Counted from the stretch's first letter, positions 42,879 through 52,444 are shown. The stretch is DNA of 64,000 bases from Palsa-504 sp963795795 (GCA_963795795.1 CAWCJS010000024.1:448741-512740); one strand, 5' to 3'. Notes: a model not told the origin generated them from the letters alone. Translations and numbers: made by a program.

Positions 42879-43877
42879 TCATCCGGGCTCACTCTCATGA
42901 CCGGCCTGCTGGTACGGGGTCAGTCCGCGGTAAGCGTCTGACGCGTGGATCTCCCCGACGAGCACGCGGTAGACCTCCTCGCAGACCGGCATCTCGACGC
43001 CATGGCGTTCGGCTAGCTCGTGCACGGTGTAGGCGGTGCCGACGCCCTCTGCCACGGTACGGGTCTCGGCCAGCAGCTCGTCAAGCGTCCGCCCCGCACC
43101 GAGCTGTTCGCCCAGGGTCCGGTTGCGGCTCAGCGGGCTCATGCAGGTGGCGATGAGGTCCCCCATGCCGGCCAGGCCGGCGAAGGTTACCGCCTCGCCG
43201 CCCATGGCCACGCCCAGCCGGGTGACCTCCGCCAGGCCGCGGCAGACCACCGCGGCCCGTGTGTTGTCTCCCACGCCCAGGCCCTGGGCGATGCCGGTCG
43301 CAATCGCCACCACGTTCTTGAGCGCCCCGCCGAGTTCGCACCCGATCACGTCGTGGTTGATGTAGATCCGGAACAGGCCGCGCTGCATGACCGACTGGAG
43401 GGCCCGGGCCACGGCCAGGTCCTCGGTCGCGACGACGCTGGCCGCGGCCTGCCCGGCCATGATCTCCTTGGCCAGGTTGGGGCCGGTGAGCGCGGCGGCG
43501 GGATGGCCGGGTAGCTCGTCCCTGATTACCTGGGTCATCCGCAGCAGCGAACCGCGCTCGAACCCCTTGGCCAGGCTGACCACCGGGATCCACGGCCGCA
43601 GGTACGGGCGGGCCTCGGTCAGGATGACCCGGAACCCGTGCGTCGGGACGCCCACCACCAGCAGGTCCACGTCATGGACGGCCTTCTCCAGGTCCGCCGT
43701 GGCCTTCAGCGCCGTCGGCAGCGGAAACCCGGCCAGGTACCGCGAGTTGGCGTCGCGCTCGTAGATCTCCCGGGCCAGCTCAGGATCCCTGGCCCAGACG
43801 GTGCAGTCGTGCCTGCCCGCCAGCAGCGACGCCACCGTCGTGCCCCACGACCCGGCGCCCAGTACCGCAATCCGCAT
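42879..43877 (-). CDS. gpsA: NAD(P)-dependent glycerol-3-phosphate dehydrogenase
   Basis: A 332-aa enzyme that reduces dihydroxyacetone phosphate to sn-glycerol 3-phosphate for phospholipid synthesis. MRIAVLGAGSWGTTVASLLA is the dinucleotide fold, LTGPNLAKEI and GCELGGALKNVVAIATGIA contain the catalytic Lys region, and GLAGMGDLIATCMSPLSRNR the substrate site. Length is normal. The ATG at 43877 begins directly with the Rossmann strand. It is divergent from the SDR gene at 43968. Confidence 0.97.
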   Translation of the reverse strand: MRIAVLGAGSWGTTVASLLAGRHDCTVWARDPELAREIYERDANSRYLAGFPLPTALKATADLEKAVHDVDLLVVGVPTHGFRVILTEARPYLRPWIPVVSLAKGFERGSLLRMTQVIRDELPGHPAAALTGPNLAKEIMAGQAAASVVATEDLAVARALQSVMQRGLFRIYINHDVIGCELGGALKNVVAIATGIAQGLGVGDNTRAAVVCRGLAEVTRLGVAMGGEAVTFAGLAGMGDLIATCMSPLSRNRTLGEQLGAGRTLDELLAETRTVAEGVGTAYTVHELAERHGVEMPVCEEVYRVLVGEIHASDAYRGLTPYQQAGHESEPG

Positions 43878-43967
43878 GCCCGCCTCATCCTCGATACTCA
43901 ATCCTGGCCCACGAAGAGATATCCGGCACAATGAGCGGTCAGTGGAACGCTGTCAAGAGGAGCGCCG

Positions 43968-44657
43968 ATGACGGAGCGAGGTTTGTCCGGCCGCAGGATC
44001 ATCGTGTTCGGGGGGACAGGCGGCCTCGGCGGAGCAGTGGTCGAGCGGTTCCGGGCGGACGGCGCATCGGTTCTGGTCGCGGACGCCCGGCTGCCCGGCG
44101 AGGCGGACCGCCATGACGACGTGCACTACGTCGCGGTGGACGCCCTGGACGAGGCCAGCGTGTCGGCGGCGCTCGCGACGGAGCCGGCGCCCGCGGCGGT
44201 GGTCAGCCTCATCGGCGGGTACACCCCGCCGCAGCCGCTGCCCGCACTGGACATCGACGTGCTCAGGCATCAGCTTGACCTGAACCTGGTGACCGCGGCC
44301 ATCGTGACCAAGCACGCCATGCCGCTGCTGGCCGCGGGCGGAGGCGGCCCGATCGTGCTCGTTTCCAGCCGGGTCGCCACTGAGAAGGGCGAGAATGGCT
44401 TCGCTTACAGCGTGAGCAAGCTGGGCGTGGTCCGCCTGGTCGAGGCGGCCGCGGCTGAGGGCCGCGAGCAAGGGGTACGCGTCAACTGCATCATGCCCAG
44501 CATCATCGACACCCCGGCCAACCGCGCGGCCATGCCCAACGCCAAGCATCACCGCTGGCCGAAGCCGTCCGAGCTCGCCGCCGTCCTGGCCTTCCTCGTC
44601 TCGGACGACGCCACCCTTATTTCCGGAGCCGCGATCCCGGTCTACGGCCGGGCCTAA
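43968..44657 (+). CDS. Short-chain dehydrogenase/reductase
   Basis: A 229-aa SDR. The cofactor motif GGTGGLGGAV is near the N-terminus, VLVSSRVATEKGENGFAYSVSKLGV carries Ser and YxxxK of the active site, and NCIMPSIIDTPANRAAMP and FLVSDDATLISGAAIPVYG are the usual C-terminal segments. The ATG at 43968 has AGGAG about 7 nt upstream. Substrate cannot be told; the neighbour gpsA is divergent. About 140 bp without features follow before the convergent unknown gene. Confidence 0.92.
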   Translation: MTERGLSGRRIIVFGGTGGLGGAVVERFRADGASVLVADARLPGEADRHDDVHYVAVDALDEASVSAALATEPAPAAVVSLIGGYTPPQPLPALDIDVLRHQLDLNLVTAAIVTKHAMPLLAAGGGGPIVLVSSRVATEKGENGFAYSVSKLGVVRLVEAAAAEGREQGVRVNCIMPSIIDTPANRAAMPNAKHHRWPKPSELAAVLAFLVSDDATLISGAAIPVYGRA

Positions 44658-44799
44658 GTTAGCCTTCGCTATTCAGTGCTGATTGGCAGTTGCGAGGTTC
44701 GGCGGATTTCCTGTCGCTGTGAGCTGCGGGTTTCGTGCCGTGGGTGCTGGGTGCAGCCGGGCAGCGGGCACGTCTCCGGGTACGGGTCGTTCCGTCCCG

Positions 44800-45897
44800 T
44801 TAGGACGATGGGCGCCTCACCATGGATAGCCAGCGGGCTGCTTCTGCCACTGGGAGGATCTCATCCACGATGACGGTGGGATGCATAAGCGGGTAGGCGC
44901 GCCCCGCGTTCCACATCCGCTCGTAGGGTGGCGGGTCGATTACGACGACCCGGGTTCCCTCCAAGCGGGGAATGTCGGCCGGCCGACCCTCGTTCCATAT
45001 CCACTTTCCGTAGGCGTCAACGAGGTTGAAGTTTCCCTTGATGCCGCTTGCCGGGGCAGGGTCGCCGTCGGATGCGGCGGCGACCTCTTCGGGCGTGGGC
45101 GGCTGGCCGGGAATCATGCCGCGCAATTCGTCGCCGATCAGGTTCGCGGCCAGCAGGGTATGCAGCTGGAAGTTGTCCCCGATGCCGCTGATGGTCACCC
45201 GGTAGCCGCGCCCGGTTAGCCGATGGAGCACTATCAGTCCCTCGTCATCGAGCACCAGAAGCAGCCCGCGCAGCCAGTGCGCCGCGCTGAACTGCTCAGC
45301 AACAGCCTCGGTTGCCGCCAGCAGCCGGGCGCGTTCGGGCAAGCTGGCCCGGACGTCCTTGCGCTGCGACAAGTACAGGACCGGCTGCACCCAGCCGTTG
45401 CACGTGAACCAACCCTCAGCCAGGGCAAGGGCAGCGGCTTCCGGGGCAACCGGCGGGTCCGGCATGCCTGGCAGCGGAAGGGCTCCCGCCGGACCGCCGA
45501 GGAGGTCGCGAAGCCGCGTCATGGCTGGCTGGGTAAGATCGGGATTCCCCGGATCGGGGAGGCTATCGCCATCAGCGCCGTAGATCGCGGCGAACCGGGC
45601 TGCGACCTCCATCACCTCGGTCGCGCGCCGCACGAGGACTGGCAGCAGTCCCCGGGGCATGGGACCATGGCCCGTCATTGCGCCCGCCAGTCGGGCCAGG
45701 TCAACACCCCGGCTAAGGCGAATCGTCGCGAGGATGCTCGCCAGCCTGGCCATGGCGTCCTGCACGTCATCGGGAGCCGCTTGCGGTATCGCCCCTGTCA
45801 GTGATCGCGTCGCAGCCTCAAAGCGCTGCTGGTCACTAGCGGCCAGCGAGTCAACGATCTCGTCGCAAAAGCGGCTAAGGGAGTTAGCGGACATCAT
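44800..45897 (-). CDS. Unrecognised 365-aa protein
   Basis: I do not recognise this family. The chain is mostly helical in its first half (DEIVDSLAASDQQRFEAATRSL). Its middle has EGWFTCNGWVQPVLYLSQRKDVRASLPERARL, and its C-terminal third contains GNFNLVDAYGKWIWNEGRPADIPRLEGTRVVVIDPPPYERMW. No membrane segment or signal peptide is visible. Codon use is a little less GC-biased than neighbouring core genes. Convergent with the SDR gene and followed upstream by a 370-bp interval. Confidence 0.7.
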   Translation of the reverse strand: MMSANSLSRFCDEIVDSLAASDQQRFEAATRSLTGAIPQAAPDDVQDAMARLASILATIRLSRGVDLARLAGAMTGHGPMPRGLLPVLVRRATEVMEVAARFAAIYGADGDSLPDPGNPDLTQPAMTRLRDLLGGPAGALPLPGMPDPPVAPEAAALALAEGWFTCNGWVQPVLYLSQRKDVRASLPERARLLAATEAVAEQFSAAHWLRGLLLVLDDEGLIVLHRLTGRGYRVTISGIGDNFQLHTLLAANLIGDELRGMIPGQPPTPEEVAAASDGDPAPASGIKGNFNLVDAYGKWIWNEGRPADIPRLEGTRVVVIDPPPYERMWNAGRAYPLMHPTVIVDEILPVAEAARWLSMVRRPSS

Positions 45898-46264
45898 CGC
45901 AAACAGTAGAGCACGCGGTCGCCGTCATCGCCGCGTTCCTCCCGGAAGCGGCGACAGGCCCCAGGAACATGAAGGCACCTGGCTCAACACTGTGGCAGAA
46001 ACCTGCGAGTGGCTGTGGATGATGGCGATCGGCTCAGGTTAGCTCCGGGGACAGTCGGGCGAGCTCATTCAGCGAACCAATACCGTGTCATTAACACGCT
46101 TAACTAACGATCGTTAATTGCAGGGATCACCGAAAGACGTAAGGTCCAGGCCGTAGCATGACCAGCTTGGAGTAAGCGCCATCGGCCCTTGACCGCCCGG
46201 CACGGCGATGTGATGCTGATCTCGGGCGCTAGAAAGCCTCCGGCAGCGACCTTAGGGGACATCA
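45898..46264. other. AT-richer interval with palindrome before the giant gene
   Basis: No gene is supported here. The interval contains a perfect 12-bp palindrome, TAACGATCGTTA (46105-46116), in an AT-rich region with TCATTAACACGC just upstream, resembling TetR-type operator surroundings. The ribosome binding site of the next gene is TTAGGGGAC about 4-5 nt before its ATG. Confidence 0.5.
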
Positions 46265-49200
46265 ATGGCAAGTTGCGGACAGTTGGCAAATGGGTCGTCG
46301 CCGACTTTGACGACTTCGAACCTTCAGAACAACGGCGCCAGCAGTTTTTATCAGGTCCAGTACGACAATACGATCACCTCGCCGGCGGCTCAGGCCTCGT
46401 TCGAGACGTTCCGGCAAAACTGCGATGCCGATCTCGCGTGGATGCAGCAGTTGTTCAACGGAGCGGCGAACCCGTGGTCCGGACAGAGCACGGTAAATAT
46501 CCTATCGGGAGTCAATGCGCCCGTAGGATCGGGCACTGGTGCGTGCTGGAATGGGTACAGCCCCATAACCCTTTATCCCGGCGTAGCCGCTAACAGCGCC
46601 ACGGCGACGGTAGATCCGTGGTTCCTACGCTATCTCATCGTGTCCGAGGTCGTCGAGATGTTCATGTCCTCGACGGGCTCTAAATGGTACGGCGGAAACT
46701 GGTCCAACGGCGGGAACGAGGGTAGCGCCGGGGAGGCATTGTCGCGCTTCCTGGGCGCGCAGTTGCTCATCCAGAAACACGGCGCGGGCGGCGGGCCTGG
46801 CGGCTATGCCGTCACTAACAAGTGGATGAACAGCCCGCGAACGGACTACGTCAATAACGTGAATCCAGGCGACAACAAGATCGATCCCACCATCGGCTGC
46901 GCGGCCGCCTTCGTCTATTACCTCTTCACCCAGCTCGGCTGCCCGATCCCGGTCATGACCGCCAACGGCGCCCCGCAACTGAGCGGCGTCTATTCAAACA
47001 TCACGGGCGACAACAGCGATCCTTTCCCCTACTTCAAGAACCTGATCGATACCGGCTACCCAGGGACCGCGACGATCACGGGACCGAACCCGGACAACCC
47101 ATGGCCAATTGCCCCTGTGTCGTTCGTCGGCGTGAAGAGCACATTCGGCTTGGACGAAGCAAAGGATACCATCCACTCGCACGGCGGACTGGTCTCCCCC
47201 GCCTTCACGCTATGGATCGAAGGCCTCAGTAAGGCGTCGTTCTCGAGCCTGAACATTCAGGTCTCAGCGTTTACGGGTACATTCGCGAACCTGCCGGGCG
47301 TGAAGATCCAGCCCGATCCGATCGGCGCTCAGTTTGAAAGCGGCGTCAGCCAGTACGCACCGCAGCGTATCGCGCTTCCTTTCAACTTCATTCTTACCGA
47401 TCCGTTCCTCAATGCATTTCCCGCAACGGGCTCGGCGTCCTACGGCCTGTCCGTCTCCCTGACCTCAGGTTCGACCACCGTGACGGCATCCCAGGCGTCT
47501 ACGCAGATTGAGCTGCTCGCTGGCGCTGATCCGTATTTCAGCAACCAGAATTCCGGCGACACCAATTACCCGTACCTGAGCCAGGACCTGCGTGTATTCA
47601 TGGTGACGCCGGGACTTCAGGCCGCCCCGATCCCCGGGGTCGCCGCGCTGACCGATAGCGTGTCCGGCGCCTACACCTACATTCAGAACGTGCTCAAGCA
47701 CTTCAACGATCCGGTGGCCGGCTTCACCAATCCGAACGGCGCCGACCCCTTCGCCGCCGGTGTGCTGCCGGGCCAAGGCGACGTCGACCAGGCCGATTCG
47801 TCGGTCTATCCGTGGACGTGGGACCCGGCGACCTTCAGCGTCCTCAACAATTACAGCTTCGCCATCGCACGCGTACGCTTGAGCGGCTCTCCGAATGCGC
47901 AGGCGTCGAATGTCCGGGTGTTCTTCAGGTTCTGGGGCACGCAGAGCAACGACACGGACTACCAGCCGACAACGACGTACGCATTTACTGCGGACCAGGC
48001 CGGGAAACCGGGTTTTCCGAAGGTCGGCACCGGCAATACCACGTTCCCGCTCTTCGCCACGAACAATTTCGCCACCCAGACCGACTACGTGTCCGGTGGC
48101 GTCAACAACCAGACCCTGGTGATCCCCGGCAGTCAGGACAGCTTCTGGGCCTATTACGGGTGCTTCCTCAATCTCTACGACGGCAACAACAAGTTCGGCG
48201 GCAAGCAGATTCAGGCCTATCTCCCTGGCACGCATCATTGTCTCGTCGCCCAGATCGCCTTCGACGATGCGCCCATCCCCACGGGGGTCTCACCCCTGAC
48301 CTGGGATCAACTCGCGCAGCGGAATCTGCAGTTCACCTCTTCCGACAATCCGGGTCCGGCCTCCACCCACCGCATCCCGCAGACCTTCGATGCCCGGCCG
48401 AGCAACGGGTATACGCCGCTGAGTGGCCTGGATACGGTCTATCCCGACGAACTCGCGATCGACTGGGGCCTAATCCCGGACGGGTCCGTCGCGTCGCTTT
48501 ACTGGCCGCAGGTGCTCGCCAGCGATGTCATGGATTTGGCTACGCAGTTCTATGGCGCGTCCCCGCTGACCGCCGTGGACGCGCACACGATAAAGATCCC
48601 GATCACCGGTGGTCTGAGCTACGTCCCCATCCCGACTGGCAGCGGCCAGAACTTCGCTGGCTTGTTTACCGTGGACCTGCCCGGTTCAGTGCGCAGCGGT
48701 GAGTCTTACGACATCACCGTCCAGCGGATCGGGACGCACTCGGCCCCGGTGCCTCCGCCGCCACCGCCGCCACCGCAGATTCAGACTCAATCCACCGAGG
48801 CCGAGCCTGGCGGTGATGCCGAGGCGGAGCCTAGTGGGGCGGAGCCTAGTGGGGCGGAGCCTAGTGCGGCGGAGCCTGGTGCGGCGGAGCCTAGTGCGGC
48901 GGAGCCTAGTGCGGCAGAGCCTAGTGCGGCAGAGCCTAGTGCGGCGGAGCCTAGTGATGATTGGCAGGCTACGGACGCAACCCACGGTGATATGGAGCCG
49001 GACACCCCCGTCGAAACCGCCGCTGAGGTGACGGCGCATGCGGCCGCGCTCATCCGGTGGCGGTACGTCATCGGGACGTTCCAGGTACACGTACCCGTAC
49101 TGACCGGCGCGCAGATTCTGCCGTCGGAGGAAACGACGCTGGCCATCATGAAATGGCGTCTACAGCAGTGGCCGTCGGCGGACCGGTGGTACCCAGTGCT

Positions 49201-49537
49201 CCTGCGCTACATCGATTATCTGTCCGGGCGCGTCGACGGCCTCGGCGGTAACGCGGCGGCGATTCCGCCGTCGCTGACCTACATTCCTCCCGCATTCCAG
49301 CAAGAAGGCGAGACGCAGGAGTTCACCGGTAACGTCTGCGAGGTGCTCTTCGACTGCCGCGGCGACTTCGAGGGCTTCGTGCTCGAGCCCTGCTGCGGGC
49401 CGACCCGCGTCTTCCGCAGCCGCGCCAGGCGAATCGGGGAGCTCGCGCTCCGAGCGTGCCGCGACGAATTGACGGTCAGCGTGTTCGCCGATCGCCGCGA
49501 GGGCGAAAGGATCGTCCGAATCTCGGTCCGACGATAG
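46265..49537 (+). CDS. 1090-aa protein of unknown function with AEPS repeat linker, low GC
   Basis: Not recognised. Residues 1-~820 form a Gly/Asn/Thr/Tyr-rich, beta-type region with no Lys/Arg-rich signal and no clear signal peptide. EVVEMFMSSTGSKWYGGNW and GSAGEALSRFLGAQLL suggest a compact helical core near residues 125-165. A Pro run (about 826-836) and nine AEPS-type pentapeptides (about 855-897) form a linker. A C-terminal domain (about 900-1090) contains MKWRLQQWPSADRWYPVLLRY and CEVLFDCRGDFEGFVLEPCC. GC and codon use differ clearly from the flanks, indicating transfer. Possibly a particle, surface or delivered effector protein, but no evidence decides. Confidence 0.8.
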   Translation: MASCGQLANGSSPTLTTSNLQNNGASSFYQVQYDNTITSPAAQASFETFRQNCDADLAWMQQLFNGAANPWSGQSTVNILSGVNAPVGSGTGACWNGYSPITLYPGVAANSATATVDPWFLRYLIVSEVVEMFMSSTGSKWYGGNWSNGGNEGSAGEALSRFLGAQLLIQKHGAGGGPGGYAVTNKWMNSPRTDYVNNVNPGDNKIDPTIGCAAAFVYYLFTQLGCPIPVMTANGAPQLSGVYSNITGDNSDPFPYFKNLIDTGYPGTATITGPNPDNPWPIAPVSFVGVKSTFGLDEAKDTIHSHGGLVSPAFTLWIEGLSKASFSSLNIQVSAFTGTFANLPGVKIQPDPIGAQFESGVSQYAPQRIALPFNFILTDPFLNAFPATGSASYGLSVSLTSGSTTVTASQASTQIELLAGADPYFSNQNSGDTNYPYLSQDLRVFMVTPGLQAAPIPGVAALTDSVSGAYTYIQNVLKHFNDPVAGFTNPNGADPFAAGVLPGQGDVDQADSSVYPWTWDPATFSVLNNYSFAIARVRLSGSPNAQASNVRVFFRFWGTQSNDTDYQPTTTYAFTADQAGKPGFPKVGTGNTTFPLFATNNFATQTDYVSGGVNNQTLVIPGSQDSFWAYYGCFLNLYDGNNKFGGKQIQAYLPGTHHCLVAQIAFDDAPIPTGVSPLTWDQLAQRNLQFTSSDNPGPASTHRIPQTFDARPSNGYTPLSGLDTVYPDELAIDWGLIPDGSVASLYWPQVLASDVMDLATQFYGASPLTAVDAHTIKIPITGGLSYVPIPTGSGQNFAGLFTVDLPGSVRSGESYDITVQRIGTHSAPVPPPPPPPPQIQTQSTEAEPGGDAEAEPSGAEPSGAEPSAAEPGAAEPSAAEPSAAEPSAAEPSAAEPSDDWQATDATHGDMEPDTPVETAAEVTAHAAALIRWRYVIGTFQVHVPVLTGAQILPSEETTLAIMKWRLQQWPSADRWYPVLLRYIDYLSGRVDGLGGNAAAIPPSLTYIPPAFQQEGETQEFTGNVCEVLFDCRGDFEGFVLEPCCGPTRVFRSRARRIGELALRACRDELTVSVFADRREGERIVRISVRR
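48829..48957 (+). repeat. 15-bp coding tandem repeats (AEPS pentapeptides)
   Basis: About nine units of GCGGAGCCTAGTGSG encode AEPS-A/G pentapeptides inside the 1090-aa protein. Near identity of the units at DNA level suggests recent expansion by slippage. Copy number is likely to vary among strains. Confidence 0.9.
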
Positions 49538-49606
49538 GGCGACGCCGTCACCATCGCCGAGCCCGGTAGCCTGGGGTCGGGATGAGCGGAAGGAGTCGCC
49601 GGGAGA

Positions 49607-50596
49607 ATGGACCCCCGCGCGGAGGCCTGGTACCGCCGACGGACCTCACACTGGACGGACTGGCCGCTCACCCAACTGCTCGAGCGTAAGCGGCAGGGCG
49701 GCGTCCGGATCAGCGTGGTCATCCCGGCCAGGAACGAGGAACGGACGGTCGCGGGGGTGGTGGGTCCCCTGGTCCAGGCCCTGGTGGCCGACGTACCCCT
49801 GGTCGACGAGCTGGTGGTCATCGACTCTGACTCCACCGATGGCACCGGCCGGGCGGCGGCCGGGGCCGGCGCGGTGGTGCACCGGGCGTGTGACATCGCG
49901 CCGGGGCTTGGGGCCTACCGGGGTAAGGGCGAGGCGCTGTGGAAGTCGCTGCTGGTCACCAGGGGCGATGTCCTGGTCTTCGTCGACGCCGACCTGACCC
50001 AGTGGGGTCCGCACTTCGTGACCGGCCTGCTCGGGCCGCTGCTGGCCGACCCGGGGGTGGACCTGGTTAAGGGCTTCTACGACCGGGTCCGCACCGAGGA
50101 GGACGGCTCCGTCTCGACCGAGGGCGGCCGGGTCACCGAGCTGGTGGCACGGCCGCTGCTCAGCTTGTGGTGGCCCCACCTGGCCGGGGTAGTCCAACCG
50201 CTGGCCGGGGAATGGGCGGCGCGGCGGCCTCTGATGGAGTCCTTGCCCATCCCGGTCGGTTACGGGGTGGAGCTGTCGACGCTGCTGGATACCACGGCCC
50301 GGCACGGCCTCGACGCGCTGGCGCAGGTGGACCTGGGCTCGCGCGCGCACCGCCACCAGGCCAACCACGACCTCGGGGTGATGGCGGCGGAGCTGCTGGC
50401 CTTGGCGGAAAACCGGCGGTCGGGACCGCACCGCCTGATCGGCGACGTCACGCTCGAGCAGTTCGTCAGGGACGGCGACCAGGTCCGCCAGCAGTCCCGG
50501 CCGGTGCCGACGCACGAGCGGCCGCCGGCGAGCACCGTCATCGCCGCTGCGCGGGGCGGGCAACTCGGCGACGTACCGCGGGCCCCGGCCCGATGA
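49607..50596 (+). CDS. gpgS: Glucosyl-3-phosphoglycerate synthase
   Basis: A 329-aa GT81-type glycosyltransferase that transfers glucose to 3-phosphoglycerate, the first step towards methylglucose lipopolysaccharide or glucosylglycerate. SVVIPARNEERTVAGVV, VIDSDSTDGTG, YRGKGEALWKSL and VFVDADLTQWGP (DxD) mark the nucleotide-sugar site. SLPIPVGYGVELSTLLDT and AQVDLGSRAHRHQ fit GpgS. It overlaps folP2 by 4 nt (ATGA). The gpgS-folP2 pair is also found together in mycobacteria. Confidence 0.95.
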   Translation: MDPRAEAWYRRRTSHWTDWPLTQLLERKRQGGVRISVVIPARNEERTVAGVVGPLVQALVADVPLVDELVVIDSDSTDGTGRAAAGAGAVVHRACDIAPGLGAYRGKGEALWKSLLVTRGDVLVFVDADLTQWGPHFVTGLLGPLLADPGVDLVKGFYDRVRTEEDGSVSTEGGRVTELVARPLLSLWWPHLAGVVQPLAGEWAARRPLMESLPIPVGYGVELSTLLDTTARHGLDALAQVDLGSRAHRHQANHDLGVMAAELLALAENRRSGPHRLIGDVTLEQFVRDGDQVRQQSRPVPTHERPPASTVIAAARGGQLGDVPRAPAR

Positions 50597-51591
50597 GCGA
50601 CCCCGGCCCGACCTGCGACCCCGGCCGGATGAGCGGTCCCGGCCAGGCCGACGGGGCCCGCGCGGTGAGCAGACAAAGCCAGAGCGGCGGGTCGCGCGGG
50701 ACAGAGCTCCGTGAATCAGGGGCCCAGCAGATCCTGCGTCTGGGTTCGCACGCCTTCGAGCCGGAGCAGCTCCTGGTCATGGCGATCGTGAACCGGACCC
50801 CCGACTCGTTCTACCAGCCCGGCGTGACCTGGGATCCGGCGGCGGCCTTGGAGCGCGTGCACGTGGTGGTCGCCGAGGGCGCCGACATCGTGGACATCGG
50901 GGGCGTACCGGCCCGACCCGGCGATGAGATCGAGGTGAGCGAGGAGATCCGGCGCACCGTCCCGTTCGTGGCGGCGGTGCGCGACGCCTACCCGGACCTG
51001 GTCATCAGCTCGGACACCTGGCGGCACGAGGTGGCGCGGGAGGCCTGCGCCGCGGGCACCGACCTGATCAACGACACCTGGGGCGGGTGGGACACCAGGC
51101 TGGCCGAGGTGGCGGCGGAGTTCGGCGCGGGCCTGGTCTGCTCGCACGCCGGGGGCCTGCCGCCGCGGACCCGCCCGTTCCGGGTGAGCTACGCCGACGT
51201 GGTGGACGACGTGCGCCGGGACACGCTCGCCCTGGCGGAGCGCGCCGTGGCGGCGGGCGTCGAGCCGGCCAGGATCGTGATCGACCCCGCGCACGACTTC
51301 GGCAAGAACACGTGGCACTCGCTGGAGATCACCCGGCGGCTGGGCGAGCTGGCCGCTACCGGGTGGCCGGTCCTGGTGTCGCTGTCGAACAAGGACTTCG
51401 TGGGCGAGACCCTGGACGCTCCGCTCGACGAGCGGGTGGCCGGGACGCTGGCCACGACGGCCGTCTCGGCGTGGCTGGGCGCCCGCGTGTTCCGGGTCCA
51501 TCAGGTGCGCGAGACCCGGCACGTGCTGAGCATGGTCGCGGCGATCCGCGGCGATACCCCGCCCGCGCTGGCCGTGCGCGGGCTGGCCTAG
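50593..51591 (+). CDS. folP2: Dihydropteroate synthase-like protein (FolP2 type)
   Basis: A 332-aa TIM-barrel protein of the DHPS family: MAIVNRTPDSFYQPG, EGADIVDIGGVPARPG, LISSDTWRHEVAREAC, INDTWGG and IVIDPAHDFGKNTWHSLE. Its position next to gpgS matches mycobacterial FolP2, which is a DHPS homologue reported to lack DHPS activity, so its true reaction is uncertain. The first ~45 residues are a low-complexity Gly/Pro/Ser tail absent from bacterial FolP1. ATG overlaps the gpgS stop. Confidence 0.9.
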   Translation: MSDPGPTCDPGRMSGPGQADGARAVSRQSQSGGSRGTELRESGAQQILRLGSHAFEPEQLLVMAIVNRTPDSFYQPGVTWDPAAALERVHVVVAEGADIVDIGGVPARPGDEIEVSEEIRRTVPFVAAVRDAYPDLVISSDTWRHEVAREACAAGTDLINDTWGGWDTRLAEVAAEFGAGLVCSHAGGLPPRTRPFRVSYADVVDDVRRDTLALAERAVAAGVEPARIVIDPAHDFGKNTWHSLEITRRLGELAATGWPVLVSLSNKDFVGETLDAPLDERVAGTLATTAVSAWLGARVFRVHQVRETRHVLSMVAAIRGDTPPALAVRGLA

Positions 51592-51593
51592 GC

Positions 51594-52343
51594 GTGCCTG
51601 CCACAATCGCGGCCGCGGCGCTGTGCCCTTCGCCGCCGCTGCTGTGCCCGCAGCTCACGGGGCGTAAGCCGGTACTGCCCGAGCTCCGGGCGGCCTGTGC
51701 GGAGGTCGTCGGGCGGCTGTTGGGCCAGGACCCCGACGTCGTCGTGGTCGTCGGACCGGGCGCCTCGACGGGCACCTGGGACGATGGGAGCCGACTGGAC
51801 CTGTCCGCCTTCGCCCCCGGGATCCGGGAGGGTGGCGCGGGCGCGGTGCCGCTGGCGCCCGGGACGGGCGCGGTGCCGCTGGCGCCCGGGACGCGCGCGG
51901 TGCCGCTGGCGCTCGGCCTGGGCGCCATGCTGCTCGATGAGGCCGGGTACCGCGGTCCTCGCCTCCTCCAGGCGGTCGGGCAGGACGAGTCGGCCGGCGT
52001 GTGCGCGAAGCTGGGCGCGGAACTGGCCGGCGCGGGCGCCCGCACGGGGTTGCTGGTCATGGGGGACGGGAGCGCCCGGCGGACCCTGAAGGCGCCGGGG
52101 TACCTGGACCCGCGGGCCGAGGGCTTTGACTCCGGCGTCGAACGCGCGATCCGGGCCGGGGACCTGGCGGCGCTGCTGGAGCTGGACCAGGCGCTGGCCC
52201 GCGACCTGATGGTCACGGGCCGACCGGCCTGGCAGGTGCTGGCGGGCGCTATGCCTGCGCCAGCACCTGCCACTGAGGTCCTGTACTGTGATGATCCCTT
52301 CGGCGTCGCATACCTGGTCGCCTACCTGCTCCCGCGGGGGTGA
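51594..52343 (+). CDS. Class III extradiol dioxygenase (LigB)-like protein
   Basis: A 249-aa actinobacterial protein with LigB-like fold features: an N-terminal ALCPSPPLLCPQLTGRK, a central VVVVGPGAS, GLLVMGDGSARRT, and an ending in FGVAYLVAYLLPRG. The usual iron-binding His residues of extradiol dioxygenases are not apparent, so it may not be a dioxygenase. A coding tandem repeat of AVPLAPGT (residues about 85-105) expands a loop. The GTG at 51594 lies 2 nt after the folP2 stop. Confidence 0.75.
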   Translation: MPATIAAAALCPSPPLLCPQLTGRKPVLPELRAACAEVVGRLLGQDPDVVVVVGPGASTGTWDDGSRLDLSAFAPGIREGGAGAVPLAPGTGAVPLAPGTRAVPLALGLGAMLLDEAGYRGPRLLQAVGQDESAGVCAKLGAELAGAGARTGLLVMGDGSARRTLKAPGYLDPRAEGFDSGVERAIRAGDLAALLELDQALARDLMVTGRPAWQVLAGAMPAPAPATEVLYCDDPFGVAYLVAYLLPRG

Positions 52344-52345
52344 AG

Positions 52346-52430
52346 GGGTGTGCGGGGGCCCGGGTGAGGGGTGTGCGGGGCCCGGGTGAGGGGGTGTGCG
52401 GGGCCCGGATGAGGGGCCCCGCGGCGAGCC
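52346..52430. repeat. G-rich tandem repeats after the LigB-like gene
   Basis: Units of about 24-25 bp with the core GTGTGCGGGGCCCGGGTGAG occur three to four times with small differences. No coding value. Confidence 0.8.
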
Positions 52431-52444
52431 TCGGGGGCTAGTAG

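Noticed and set aside
46265..49537. Metalloprotease assignment for the 1090-aa protein
   Set aside because: No HExxH or other metal-binding signature was found in the helical core, so no enzymatic function is claimed.
51594..52343. Active extradiol dioxygenase
   Set aside because: The fold resembles LigB but iron-binding His residues are not visible, so only a family-level call is given.
52346..52430. CRISPR-like or origin-like iterons
   Set aside because: Units are contiguous and G-rich with no unique spacers, no Rep or Cas gene nearby, and no AT-rich melting region.
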